This document shows positions 1-5,567 of a stretch of 6,186 nt of DNA, one piece after another. Below the pieces are notes generated by a model that did no database searches, had not been told where the DNA came from, and was given only the letters and a program-made list of their open reading frames with translations. The stretch is from assembly GCA_964425855.1 (NCBI GenBank), contig CAYROE010000078.1, positions 1 through 6,186 on the forward strand, read 5' to 3'. The translations under genes were made by a program, and so were the position numbers. Source of the stretch: S143-63 sp964425855 (GTDB lineage: Archaea > Thermoproteota > Thermoprotei_A > Sulfolobales > Acidilobaceae). How positions within the stretch are numbered: the stretch's first letter is position 1; each line of letters opens with the position of its first letter.

Positions 1-326
1 TATTTTGGTCTGAGTCCGTGTAGTATTACTTCCCATGCCTTCCAGGCATCCGTATGTTCACCACAAGTATAGACATCAACAGTAGTGTAACCGTATTCGA
101 GCCATGTATGGATAGCGATGTGGCTCTCCAACACTATGGCAATAATACTTACTCCGCCCTTCTTGCCTGGAACGATCCAGGTACGTAGATCTAGGAGGGT
201 GGCCCCTGCTGCCTTCACTGCTTCTAATACTAGGTTCTTTAGGTATTCTTCATCGCTGGCCAGCTCCTCTGGTACCCCGTATAGGCTTCCATATACGTGT
301 TTTCCTACTATTATGTCTGGGGCCAC
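1..326 (-). CDS. speD: SpeD-family pyruvoyl decarboxylase (AdoMet or arginine decarboxylase), 3' end cut by window
   Basis: Small archaeal AdoMet decarboxylase family enzyme; 108 residues and part of a codon are visible. The family self-cleaves at a Glu-Ser bond and turns the Ser into the pyruvoyl cofactor. Here this is E67-S68 in LESHIAIHTWLEYGY. The processing His is H73 and the proton-donor Cys is C88 in YTCGE, with the same Ser-to-Cys spacing of 20 as the Thermotoga enzyme. The N-terminus VGKHVYGSLYG is of the crenarchaeal type. The product is either decarboxylated AdoMet for spermidine synthesis or, if this is the crenarchaeal paralogue that changed substrate, agmatine from arginine; the visible part does not decide. 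The GTG start is chosen because a stop lies five codons upstream and GGTGAT (333-338) sits 6 bases before it. The usual Pro of the HTxPEY motif is Leu here. The last two bases of the window (TA) could begin a stop or a Tyr codon; family length suggests the protein continues. Confidence 0.92.
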   Translation of the reverse strand, partial: MAPDIIVGKHVYGSLYGVPEELASDEEYLKNLVLEAVKAAGATLLDLRTWIVPGKKGGVSIIAIVLESHIAIHTWLEYGYTTVDVYTCGEHTDAWKAWEVILHGLRPK

Positions 327-332
327 CCTTCC

Positions 333-413
333 ATCACCTTATTGGATAGCGCCTTGTCTAGGCGTTTTTGGTGGATTTCATTCCGTTCAATAATGTTTCG
401 GAGTTTAAAAGTG
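333..413 (-). promoter_or_regulatory. speD promoter, leader hairpin and ribosome site
   Basis: Reading on the minus strand, a TATA-like TTTTAAAC (403-410) would place the transcript start near 381 and leave a leader of about 55 bases. The leader carries a perfect 5-bp hairpin, CGCCT-AGACA-AGGCG (350-364), and then GGTGAT (333-338), which is complementary to the archaeal 16S 3' end. Crenarchaeal first genes are often leaderless, so a leader with both a hairpin and a strong ribosome site is notable. The TATA box and start are predicted by eye only. Confidence 0.45.
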
Positions 414-498
414 TAATTCAGAACAAATAAATAGAATCCTAGTAGTAAACTATGGTTAATAATTTCATTGGGTAGAGAATCCCTTATGTCTTCTCGTG

Positions 499-1008
499 CT
501 AGGGGTGCTCTTTATGGTGTTTATCCCAGTGGCTTGCTCCTCTAAGTGCCTCAACTATGTGGTGTGCTATTTCTTTTAGGATTTCTAGCATTACTTTTAC
601 TGCGCTGGGTGAGCCTGGTGTGACAACTATTAGGGATTCCCCCAGGGTATAGCCTGATACCCTTGATATATATGCTCTTAGCCCTATGCTTTCCCTGCTC
701 CTATAGCGGTGTTCTTCTCCGAGGCCCTCAAGCTTCTTTTCGGCCACTAGTTCAACTGCCTCGATTGACTTGTCTCTTGGTCCTGGCCCCGTGCCTCCTG
801 TGACAAGTACTACGTCTGCATAGGTTACAGCTGTCTTAACAGTGTCTACTATCTCGTTGAGCTTGTTTCCTACAACTTTATAGTATACTAGTACGCCGTT
901 ATTGTTTTCTAGCCATTCCTCGAGCAATGGTCTTATCTTGTCCTTCTTAATTCCCTTCTTAACCCTGTCACTGGTAACTACTAGCGCGTATCTGATATGT
1001 GACTTCAT
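499..1008 (-). CDS. moaB: MoaB/Mog-family molybdopterin adenylyltransferase
   Basis: A 169-residue protein of the MoaB/Mog family, which activates molybdopterin with ATP (adenylyl-molybdopterin) before metal insertion. In hyperthermophilic archaea the metal is often tungsten; that point is family knowledge, not visible here. The sequence shows the N-terminal strand ending in TSDR (12-15), the pterin-binding loop TGGTGPGPRD (70-79) with D79 at the conserved acidic position, the DKSIEAV helix start, and PGSPSAVK (131-138). These are in family order and spacing, and the length is normal. The C-terminus is rich in His (HWDKHHKEHP, 160-169), which is not a family feature I know. The ATG start is supported by GGGGATC (1014-1020) 5 bases upstream. 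The gene stands alone, about 160 bases from speD and 200 from the SIS-like gene, with its own predicted promoter and a structured upstream region. A distant CinA/MoeA-like role is less likely because only the single domain is present. Confidence 0.9.
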   Translation of the reverse strand: MKSHIRYALVVTSDRVKKGIKKDKIRPLLEEWLENNNGVLVYYKVVGNKLNEIVDTVKTAVTYADVVLVTGGTGPGPRDKSIEAVELVAEKKLEGLGEEHRYRSRESIGLRAYISRVSGYTLGESLIVVTPGSPSAVKVMLEILKEIAHHIVEALRGASHWDKHHKEHP

Positions 1009-1042
1009 TTTCTGATCCCCAGGCGTTGGGTCTCTAGTTTTA

Positions 1043-1134
1043 GGGGAGGTCGTCGGCGAAGAACCACTACCTCAATCCCCTGGTATACCCCAGGGGTGTT
1101 CGGTGTGGGTAGGGGCCTCGTCATAGACCTCCCC
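1043..1134 (-). other. Long rod-like inverted-repeat structure upstream of moaB (candidate structured leader or ncRNA)
   Basis: In the gap between moaB and the SIS-like gene, a nested set of complementary segments forms one rod of about 92 bases: 1043-1051 with 1126-1134 (9 bp, perfect), 1055-1059 with 1118-1122 (5 bp, one G-T on the plus strand), 1064-1071 with 1108-1115 (7 of 8) and 1077-1083 with 1090-1096 (7 bp, perfect, loop of 6). Internal loops separate the helices, and the element is clearly more GC-rich than the gaps elsewhere. I assign it to the minus strand because a TATA-like box lies just upstream in that direction and moaB follows 34 bases downstream, which suggests a 5' leader. 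The plus-strand reading pairs slightly better, so the strand is uncertain. It is not a tRNA or 5S rRNA, and I did not find convincing C/D boxes. I do not recognise the RNA. Confidence 0.5.
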
Positions 1135-1139
1135 CTACA

Positions 1140-1177
1140 CTATAGAATATAGAAGTTGCTAGAAGGCCATATAGTTT
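1140..1177 (-). promoter_or_regulatory. Predicted promoter for the moaB leader / structured element
   Basis: On the minus strand, AAACTATATGG (1167-1177) is a TATA-like box. A start about 25 bases further on would fall near 1141-1147, just before the 5' arm of the outer stem at 1134. The spacing suggests that the structured element and moaB are transcribed together. Predicted by eye. Confidence 0.35.
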
Positions 1178-1211
1178 AGTCCCCATGTAGGCTGTTGGAA
1201 AACTGTAAATC

Positions 1212-2042
1212 TTATGTGGTTCTACCGGTGAGTAGTATTACTGCTAGAATGCTGTAGAGTCCTGCCGTTATGGGATCCGTGTCTATTTTCAGGATCTTCT
1301 TTTGTCCTCCTCTTATTCGATACTGCATTATAATGTCCTTATAGGTGAGCTCCTCCACTCCTGAAAGGATTACTAGTCCCTTGGCCTTTCCTGGTACAAG
1401 GATGTCAAGTGGAAGCGGATATTTGCCTGTTAGCGCATAATAATAGTATCCTCCTGGCTCAGTTGCAGGGGTATAATATAATGTCTCAGAGTCCTCTACT
1501 AGCTTAGTCTTTTCAGCAATTATTTTATCGCGCATCCATTCTAGCGCTGAGTCTAGATGGTCTAGTTCTCCTTGGAAACGATCCTGCCTAGAACCCATGA
1601 GGCTGGGCGTGCTTAAAAGCGCGTATAGCGCCATGGTTAGTAGTGGATCCTTGTCGGGTACCTCTATTATATCTGCATTTTGCTGCTGTACTCTTTCCTC
1701 AACCGCTGGATGGAGTCGTGGAGTAATTATTGTTATCTCGGTTCCTAGTAATCCAGCTGATTCTGCCAGTCCAACTATTCTCAGGCTTCTGGGCTCGTCG
1801 TTAAAGACTATTACTTTGCCTGTTTCCCTGTATGGGAGTAAATGGTACATGGCCTCTGTGGGTGTTGAGAGAAAAACTTGTTTCCCTGAATGAAGTATGC
1901 CCATGTATAGTATACGGGCGGCTGCTCTTGCACGAGTAGTCGAGACGATTATCGTCTCGTCTCCTATCGGTACCCTGGGCAGGGCCTTGGCCCTCTCCAG
2001 TGCTTTCCTATATGATTCTTCTAGTTCTTTATACGAGTGCAT
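1212..2042 (-). CDS. Degenerate SIS (sugar isomerase) fold protein coupled to mtnP
   Basis: A 276-residue protein not recognised by name. Residues about 28-145 follow the order of a SIS domain: strand and helix (IIVSTTRARAAARILYMG), a second strand (KQVFLST), then GKVIVFNDEP, helix, and TEITIITPR with a later DIIEVP strand. This resembles the 'VIAISxSGET...AKVIAIT' core of phosphosugar isomerases. A second half (about 155-276), ending in DTDPITAGLYSILAVILL, recalls the C-terminal SIS half of archaeal phosphoglucose/phosphomannose isomerases. The key loops are altered: there is no Gly-x-Gly-x-Ser/Thr after the first strand, and NDEP stands where SxSGE(T/S) is expected, so normal sugar-phosphate binding may be lost or changed. 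The ATG lies inside the end of mtnP with a 14-base overlap and no clear ribosome site, which implies translational coupling. A role near methylthioribose-1-phosphate handling is inference from context only. No membrane segment or signal peptide is convincing. Confidence 0.7.
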   Translation of the reverse strand: MHSYKELEESYRKALERAKALPRVPIGDETIIVSTTRARAAARILYMGILHSGKQVFLSTPTEAMYHLLPYRETGKVIVFNDEPRSLRIVGLAESAGLLGTEITIITPRLHPAVEERVQQQNADIIEVPDKDPLLTMALYALLSTPSLMGSRQDRFQGELDHLDSALEWMRDKIIAEKTKLVEDSETLYYTPATEPGGYYYYALTGKYPLPLDILVPGKAKGLVILSGVEELTYKDIIMQYRIRGGQKKILKIDTDPITAGLYSILAVILLTGRTT

Positions 2043-2859
2043 GGTCGAGCGCCCGGCAACAGCTGCACTTCTTCTCTTCTGGCTCTCCTGCTAGTTTTGG
2101 TATCAGCTGGTATAGTATTTTTCGTGCCCTCTCAGTATTTTGTTTCATTATTCTCTCAACTTCGGCTGCCGTTACTGGATGTTCAGCCCATACGTCGTAG
2201 TCCGTTATCATTGCTAGTGTCGCGTAGCATAATTCTGCCTCGCATGCTAAGTTGATCTCCGGGACAAGCGTCATTCCTATGATATCTGCTTTGAATACCT
2301 CTTTCCATACTCTGCTCTCAGCCCGTGTGCTGAACCTTGGACCCTCAATACACACGTATGTGCCCTTTGGATGAACCGGATATCCTAGAGTCTTCACCGT
2401 GTCTAGTAGTTTTTCTCTAAGATCGTCGCAGAAGGGATCAGCCATGCTTACGTGTGCTGTTACTGGGCCGTCGAAGAACGTGTATTCTCGTCTCTTCGTC
2501 ATGTCTATGAACTGGTCGGGTACAACGAAATCTCCAGGCTTATAGTCTTCGCGTAGGCTACCGACAGCCGATACACTTATGATGTATTTTACTCCCAGGG
2601 CCTTGAGAGCCCATATGTTTGCACGATAGTTTATCATGTGTGGAGGAATCCTGTGGCCTCTTCCATGACGTGGGAGAAACGCTACTCGGACACCCTGGAT
2701 TTTTCCAACTGTAATGAAGTCGCTTGGCTCTCCATAGGGAGTATAAACCCTTACCTCCACGGGGTCCTCAACTATTCCTGGATCATATAGTCCAGAACCA
2801 CCAATAATACCTACGTGAGCCTTGACATCTCCAGGCCTAGTTATTCCAAATATCTTCAT
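2029..2859 (-). CDS. mtnP: 5'-methylthioadenosine phosphorylase (MTAP II type)
   Basis: Cleaves methylthioadenosine (and, in archaeal MTAP II, adenosine) with phosphate to adenine and methylthioribose-1-phosphate, removing the by-product of spermidine synthesis. The 276 residues align along their whole length with the Sulfolobus MTAP II type: phosphate loop GIIGGSGLYD (17-26), YTPYGEPSDF (39-48), LPRHGRGHRIPPH (62-74), then ISVSAVGSLR, DMTKRREYTFFDGP, CIEGPRFSTRAESR, IIGMTLVPE, and ITDYDVWAE. The C-terminal CSCC (C265, C267, C268) matches the CxC/disulfide motif known to stabilise this enzyme in hyperthermophiles. The frame is open back to 2958, but I place the start at ATG 2857-2859. Homology begins just after it, AGGTG (2868-2872) lies 8 bases upstream, and the extra 33 residues are unlike the family. 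First gene of an operon with the SIS-like gene; divergent from pth2. Confidence 0.95.
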   Translation of the reverse strand: MKIFGITRPGDVKAHVGIIGGSGLYDPGIVEDPVEVRVYTPYGEPSDFITVGKIQGVRVAFLPRHGRGHRIPPHMINYRANIWALKALGVKYIISVSAVGSLREDYKPGDFVVPDQFIDMTKRREYTFFDGPVTAHVSMADPFCDDLREKLLDTVKTLGYPVHPKGTYVCIEGPRFSTRAESRVWKEVFKADIIGMTLVPEINLACEAELCYATLAMITDYDVWAEHPVTAAEVERIMKQNTERARKILYQLIPKLAGEPEEKKCSCCRALDHALV

Positions 2860-2867
2860 GGCAAGAA

Positions 2868-2920
2868 CACCTATAACCCGATCATGGCCCTCCTTATTGA
2901 GGGACACTTTATTTTTTCGG
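2868..2920 (-). promoter_or_regulatory. mtnP promoter and ribosome site
   Basis: On the minus strand, CCGAAAAAATAAAG (2907-2920) looks like a BRE plus TATA element. A start about 25 bases downstream (near 2886) leaves a leader of some 27 bases carrying AGGTG (2868-2872), 8 bases before the ATG at 2859. The promoter falls inside the N-terminal extension of the longer open frame, which further argues against a start at 2958. Confidence 0.45.
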
Positions 2921-3034
2921 TTAAAACTAGGCATATCCACGCGGATAAAAACATTCAATAGTGTCTATGGCTCTAGTTGATTACCATGAAGAAATACTCT
3001 AAGCCAATACTCCATTGCTAGGTATTACACGAGG

Positions 3035-3060
3035 CCGAAAATACGATGGATAAAATGGTG
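3035..3060 (+). promoter_or_regulatory. pth2 promoter
   Basis: CCGAAAATAC (3035-3044) resembles a BRE/TATA element. A start about 25 bases on would lie close to the ATG at 3068, giving a nearly leaderless message. GGTG (3057-3060), 7 bases before the ATG, could act as a weak ribosome site if the start lies further upstream. Predicted by eye. Confidence 0.35.
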
Positions 3061-3067
3061 CATAGTC

Positions 3068-3442
3068 ATGCCATACACAACGTATAAACAGGTTATCGTG
3101 GTACGCAGAGATCTCCGACTAGGAAAGGGAAAACTCGCTGCACAAGTAGCTCACGCTAGTTGCGAGGCCGTTTTCAACATACTTGAAAGAGGGAACGCTG
3201 TCTGGAGAGAATGGCTTGACTCATGGAAGAGATCGGGTCAGGAGAAAGTCGTGCTAAGAGTTGACGCCTTGAAAGAACTACTCGAACTCTACAATAAGGC
3301 AAAGGTCACTGGACTACCAACATCGCTCATCAGGGACGCAGGACACACCCAGGTTCCCCCAGGCACAATCACAGCCATGGCAATAGGCCCGGCGCCAGAG
3401 CATGAAATAGACAAGATAACAGGACACCTCAAACTACTCTAA
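3068..3442 (+). CDS. pth2: Peptidyl-tRNA hydrolase, archaeal/eukaryotic type (Pth2)
   Basis: Releases tRNA from prematurely dropped peptidyl-tRNA; cytosolic. The 124 residues match the small Pth2 fold over the full length. They begin with the strand KQVIVVRRDL and the signature GKGKLAAQVAHAS (19-31, containing the conserved Lys and H29), continue through a helical middle (VLRVDALKELLELYNKAK), then TGLPTSLIRDAGHTQVPPGT (81-100, with D90) and end with AMAIGPAPEHEIDKITGHLKLL, the typical family C-terminus. The position three after D90 is His, where Leu, Arg or similar is usual; this is probably harmless. ATG start; there is no useful upstream alternative because an in-frame stop lies just before it. 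First gene of a two-gene unit with truD, a pairing that fits a tRNA-related operon. Confidence 0.96.
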   Translation: MPYTTYKQVIVVRRDLRLGKGKLAAQVAHASCEAVFNILERGNAVWREWLDSWKRSGQEKVVLRVDALKELLELYNKAKVTGLPTSLIRDAGHTQVPPGTITAMAIGPAPEHEIDKITGHLKLL

Positions 3443-3463
3443 CCCTCATACATGCTCCTATCA

Positions 3464-3469
3464 GGAGGT
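3464..3469 (+). promoter_or_regulatory. Strong ribosome binding site that fixes the truD start
   Basis: GGAGGT, fully complementary to the archaeal 16S 3' end, ends 9 bases before ATG 3479-3481. It lies inside the longer open frame that begins at 3452, so it argues for initiation at 3479. Confidence 0.8.
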
Positions 3470-3478
3470 AACCCAGTA

Positions 3479-4594
3479 ATGCACCTCTCCAGACATCAAA
3501 TCAACCGCGCACTAGAGTGTCTATGGGGTATAACAGACCACGACAGACTACCTTCAAGGCCGAGAGCACATATTCTGCGACCAGATGGATTCATTGTGGT
3601 CGAGCCCAGACCACTCGATATAAAAGGAAACCACACACTGTACCTCGTTAAAAAGAGAAACATGACGACTCTGCAGGCCGCGGATCAACTCAAAAACCTG
3701 CTTGGGGCAAGAAAAGTAACTTTTTCGGGGCTAAAAGACAAAGAAGCGATCGCATATCAATACATATACGTACAGGATCCACAGCAAACTCCTCGAAAAC
3801 TCCAAGGAAAAGACGACTATTTGGAAGCCTGGCTGGTTAAAACCAATGTGTCTGAGCCATGGAAAGGATCACACTACTACAATATATTCAGGATACTCCT
3901 AGTATTAAATGAAACAAGTATAGTACCTGGCTTAACCCAGAAGAACGCCGTTACATATTTCCCTAATTACTTTGGACCTCAACGATTCGGCACTTGTAAG
4001 CCTGATAGTCATGTATCGGGATACCTTATACTCAGGGGAGAACATGATTACACTTATAGGATCGAGTATCCTGAAAGAATAGGGCCTGGAAGAATACCGG
4101 GTAGAATTGTAAAGCTCCTGGTACAAGCCTATCAATCATATCTGTGGAACAGGGCACTATCAGTTCTCGTTAAGAGATACAGTATAGATTTTATTGTGGA
4201 AAACAAGGATGATATAGGAGACAGGCTCGTTAGACTCTATTGTCCACAGAGCAAGATCCGCATTCCTGCAGGAACTCTTCCCTCCGGAAACTTTTCTCCC
4301 CGGGAGAGTGTATGGAGCCAAATACTTGGCAAGGTAGTGGACCAGGAAAAAGCTTGGGATCTGCTAAATGAGATGAAGAAATACGGTGTTCGTGGAGGCA
4401 TAAGGCCTATTTTGTCGAGGCCCTGTCGTTCAATGTTTAAGTATGATAGTGATAATTATAGTGTAGTTACTGTATTTAGTCTGCCCCGAGGCTCTTATGC
4501 AACGATATATTTGAGGGAATTTTTTGATCTCGACTGGTCGAGCCAGTGTAGGGAGATCCGTTTAGGTCCTTGGAGATTAGCCACTATAGAATAA
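3479..4594 (+). CDS. truD: tRNA pseudouridine(13) synthase TruD
   Basis: Isomerises U13 of tRNA to pseudouridine (family knowledge; archaeal members may also modify U35 of tRNA-Tyr). With the start at 3479 the protein has 371 residues. Visible family motifs in order: FIVVE (38-42); SGLKDKEAIAYQYI with the catalytic Asp D87; PNYFGPQRFG (162-171); VQAYQSYLWNRALS (215-228); and the C-terminal FSLPRGSYATIYLREFF. Together these span the catalytic domain and the TRUD insertion. The length is at the short end for archaeal TruD, with no sign of a break. An ATG at 3452 is also in frame but has no ribosome site, and its nine codons overlap the GGAGGT that serves 3479. It follows pth2 by 36 bases and is probably co-transcribed. 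Its last 18 bases overlap the convergent prepilin-like gene. Confidence 0.94.
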   Translation: MHLSRHQINRALECLWGITDHDRLPSRPRAHILRPDGFIVVEPRPLDIKGNHTLYLVKKRNMTTLQAADQLKNLLGARKVTFSGLKDKEAIAYQYIYVQDPQQTPRKLQGKDDYLEAWLVKTNVSEPWKGSHYYNIFRILLVLNETSIVPGLTQKNAVTYFPNYFGPQRFGTCKPDSHVSGYLILRGEHDYTYRIEYPERIGPGRIPGRIVKLLVQAYQSYLWNRALSVLVKRYSIDFIVENKDDIGDRLVRLYCPQSKIRIPAGTLPSGNFSPRESVWSQILGKVVDQEKAWDLLNEMKKYGVRGGIRPILSRPCRSMFKYDSDNYSVVTVFSLPRGSYATIYLREFFDLDWSSQCREIRLGPWRLATIE

Positions 4595-5461
4595 TAATGA
4601 GCTGGCTAAATAATACTGGTTGTTGATTTGTGCCAATACCAACAAGGTGATATCGCTTAGTGGCACAGGAGACTCAATATATATGTAGAGCGTTAACTCA
4701 TCCGCGGGATTCATAAGGAAACTCCATAAGGGCAATATGACTGTTCCGGGATCAACGCCGGTTTTCTCGCTTACCAGCTCCGAGTATTTGTAGCCCGTCG
4801 CCAGCTCTAGGATTACGTTATCGCCTGCAACGATCAATGGCTTGTAGTCGTTTGCTTTAATTGTCGTATTCGAGTATATTGTCTGACACGGCACTATATT
4901 CTCCGAGGCCACGACTAAGCTACCTGCAGTTGACCCTACTAGCTCCACTACCCCGTCTGTATCTATGTCGTCGGCTATGAAGACATAGACGTCTCTCACC
5001 GGGGGATTAATGGTGTAGTCCACTGGAACCCGGTAAACATTATCAGAGAGGTTGAGGAGGGTTCCACCAGGTGTTCCTGGAACAACACTGATGTATGGAC
5101 GCATAATATCTCCGCCCATATTAGATAATGTTACCATCGTACAGTAGAGATATGACCCACCAGTAACATTCTCCGCCGAATAAATCACCTGGCTCCTAAT
5201 ACCCGTAGTATACGAAGCCACGGCATCAGCAATTATCTGCTCTTCCTGGCGCGCAGAGAATATACCGGTAAAATATGCGTAGAGCATAAGTGCAAGTACA
5301 AGAGTAGCACTGACAAGTATCATTAACGTAATAGCCTCTCCCTGAGCCCTCCTCACTAACTGGTTATCCCTCGCCAATGCTCTCCACACACAGACATCCA
5401 ACCACTCAGGCCACACCATACACTGGAAAATATTAAACGATAATATCCATGAATTAATCAC
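4577..5461 (-). CDS. Prepilin-like secreted/surface protein with class III signal (type IV pilin fold)
   Basis: Not recognised by name. The key feature is RRA followed by QGEAITLMILVSATLVLALM: an Arg-rich leader, a likely PibD/FlaK-type cleavage before Gln, Glu at mature position 3, and one hydrophobic segment (about 43-64) that would pack as the pilus core helix. The rest (about 70-294) is a beta-rich, extracellular-looking domain with NxG and PGTPGG turns, N-glycosylation sequons at N98, N137 and N198, an acidic DDIDTDG stretch (164-170) and two Cys (107, 192) that could form a disulfide. The start is uncertain. GTG at 5461 fits an AT-rich TATA region about 25-35 bases upstream, but gives an odd Trp/Cys-rich 39-residue leader. 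TTG at 5377 (10 residues before the RRA|Q site) or GTG at 5356 gives a leader of normal length. Its 3' end overlaps truD by 18 bases. Paired divergently with a similar protein at 5568. Confidence 0.75.
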   Translation of the reverse strand: MINSWILSFNIFQCMVWPEWLDVCVWRALARDNQLVRRAQGEAITLMILVSATLVLALMLYAYFTGIFSARQEEQIIADAVASYTTGIRSQVIYSAENVTGGSYLYCTMVTLSNMGGDIMRPYISVVPGTPGGTLLNLSDNVYRVPVDYTINPPVRDVYVFIADDIDTDGVVELVGSTAGSLVVASENIVPCQTIYSNTTIKANDYKPLIVAGDNVILELATGYKYSELVSEKTGVDPGTVILPLWSFLMNPADELTLYIYIESPVPLSDITLLVLAQINNQYYLASSLLFYSG

Positions 5462-5484
5462 TTCATCGTTTTACCAAGGTGTGC

Positions 5485-5560
5485 TTCCAAGATAAATATA
5501 TTATATCTAAGAGCAACTCCAATATAACGAAGAAATCCACAATAGCCCTTAATATGGTGA
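5485..5560. promoter_or_regulatory. Shared divergent promoter region of the two prepilin-like genes
   Basis: The 106-base gap between the two genes holds a very AT-rich block, GATAAATATATTATATC (5491-5507), an imperfect dyad that offers TATA boxes in both directions. Leftward, a start near 5471 would lie about 10 bases before the GTG at 5461. Rightward, a start near 5527 would leave a leader of about 40 bases carrying GGTGA (5556-5560), 7 bases before TTG 5568. A second rightward box (AATATAAC, 5521-5528) is possible. No operator repeat was identified beyond the dyad. Confidence 0.5.
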
Positions 5561-5567
5561 CTACAAT

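Noticed and set aside
350..369. Intrinsic terminator on the plus strand (hairpin then five T).
   Set aside because: No plus-strand gene ends here; the frame on that strand across speD is a shadow of speD. It is reported as a leader hairpin instead.
118..393. Plus-strand open frame of 91 codons opposite speD.
   Set aside because: It lies opposite clear speD coding sequence, has no family-like sequence and no ribosome site.
1070..1110. A kink-turn in the internal loop (minus-strand GA on one side and TGA on the other).
   Set aside because: The GA is not adjacent to the flanking helix, so the tandem G-A pairs and three-base bulge of a canonical kink-turn do not fit.
1043..1139. H/ACA guide RNA on the plus strand: the 9-bp outer stem is followed two bases later by ACA (1137-1139).
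   Set aside because: The distance from the ACA to the base of the next good helix is about 21 bases, longer than the 14-16 expected; no proper pseudouridylation pocket or kink-turn could be drawn, and no promoter is visible on that strand.
1597..2255. Several plus-strand open frames opposite the SIS-like gene and mtnP.
   Set aside because: They are low-complexity Ser/Leu-rich shadows of well-supported minus-strand genes.
3932..4135. Minus-strand open frame of 67 codons inside truD.
   Set aside because: It is antisense to the conserved TruD motifs NYFGPQRFG and following, with no independent support.
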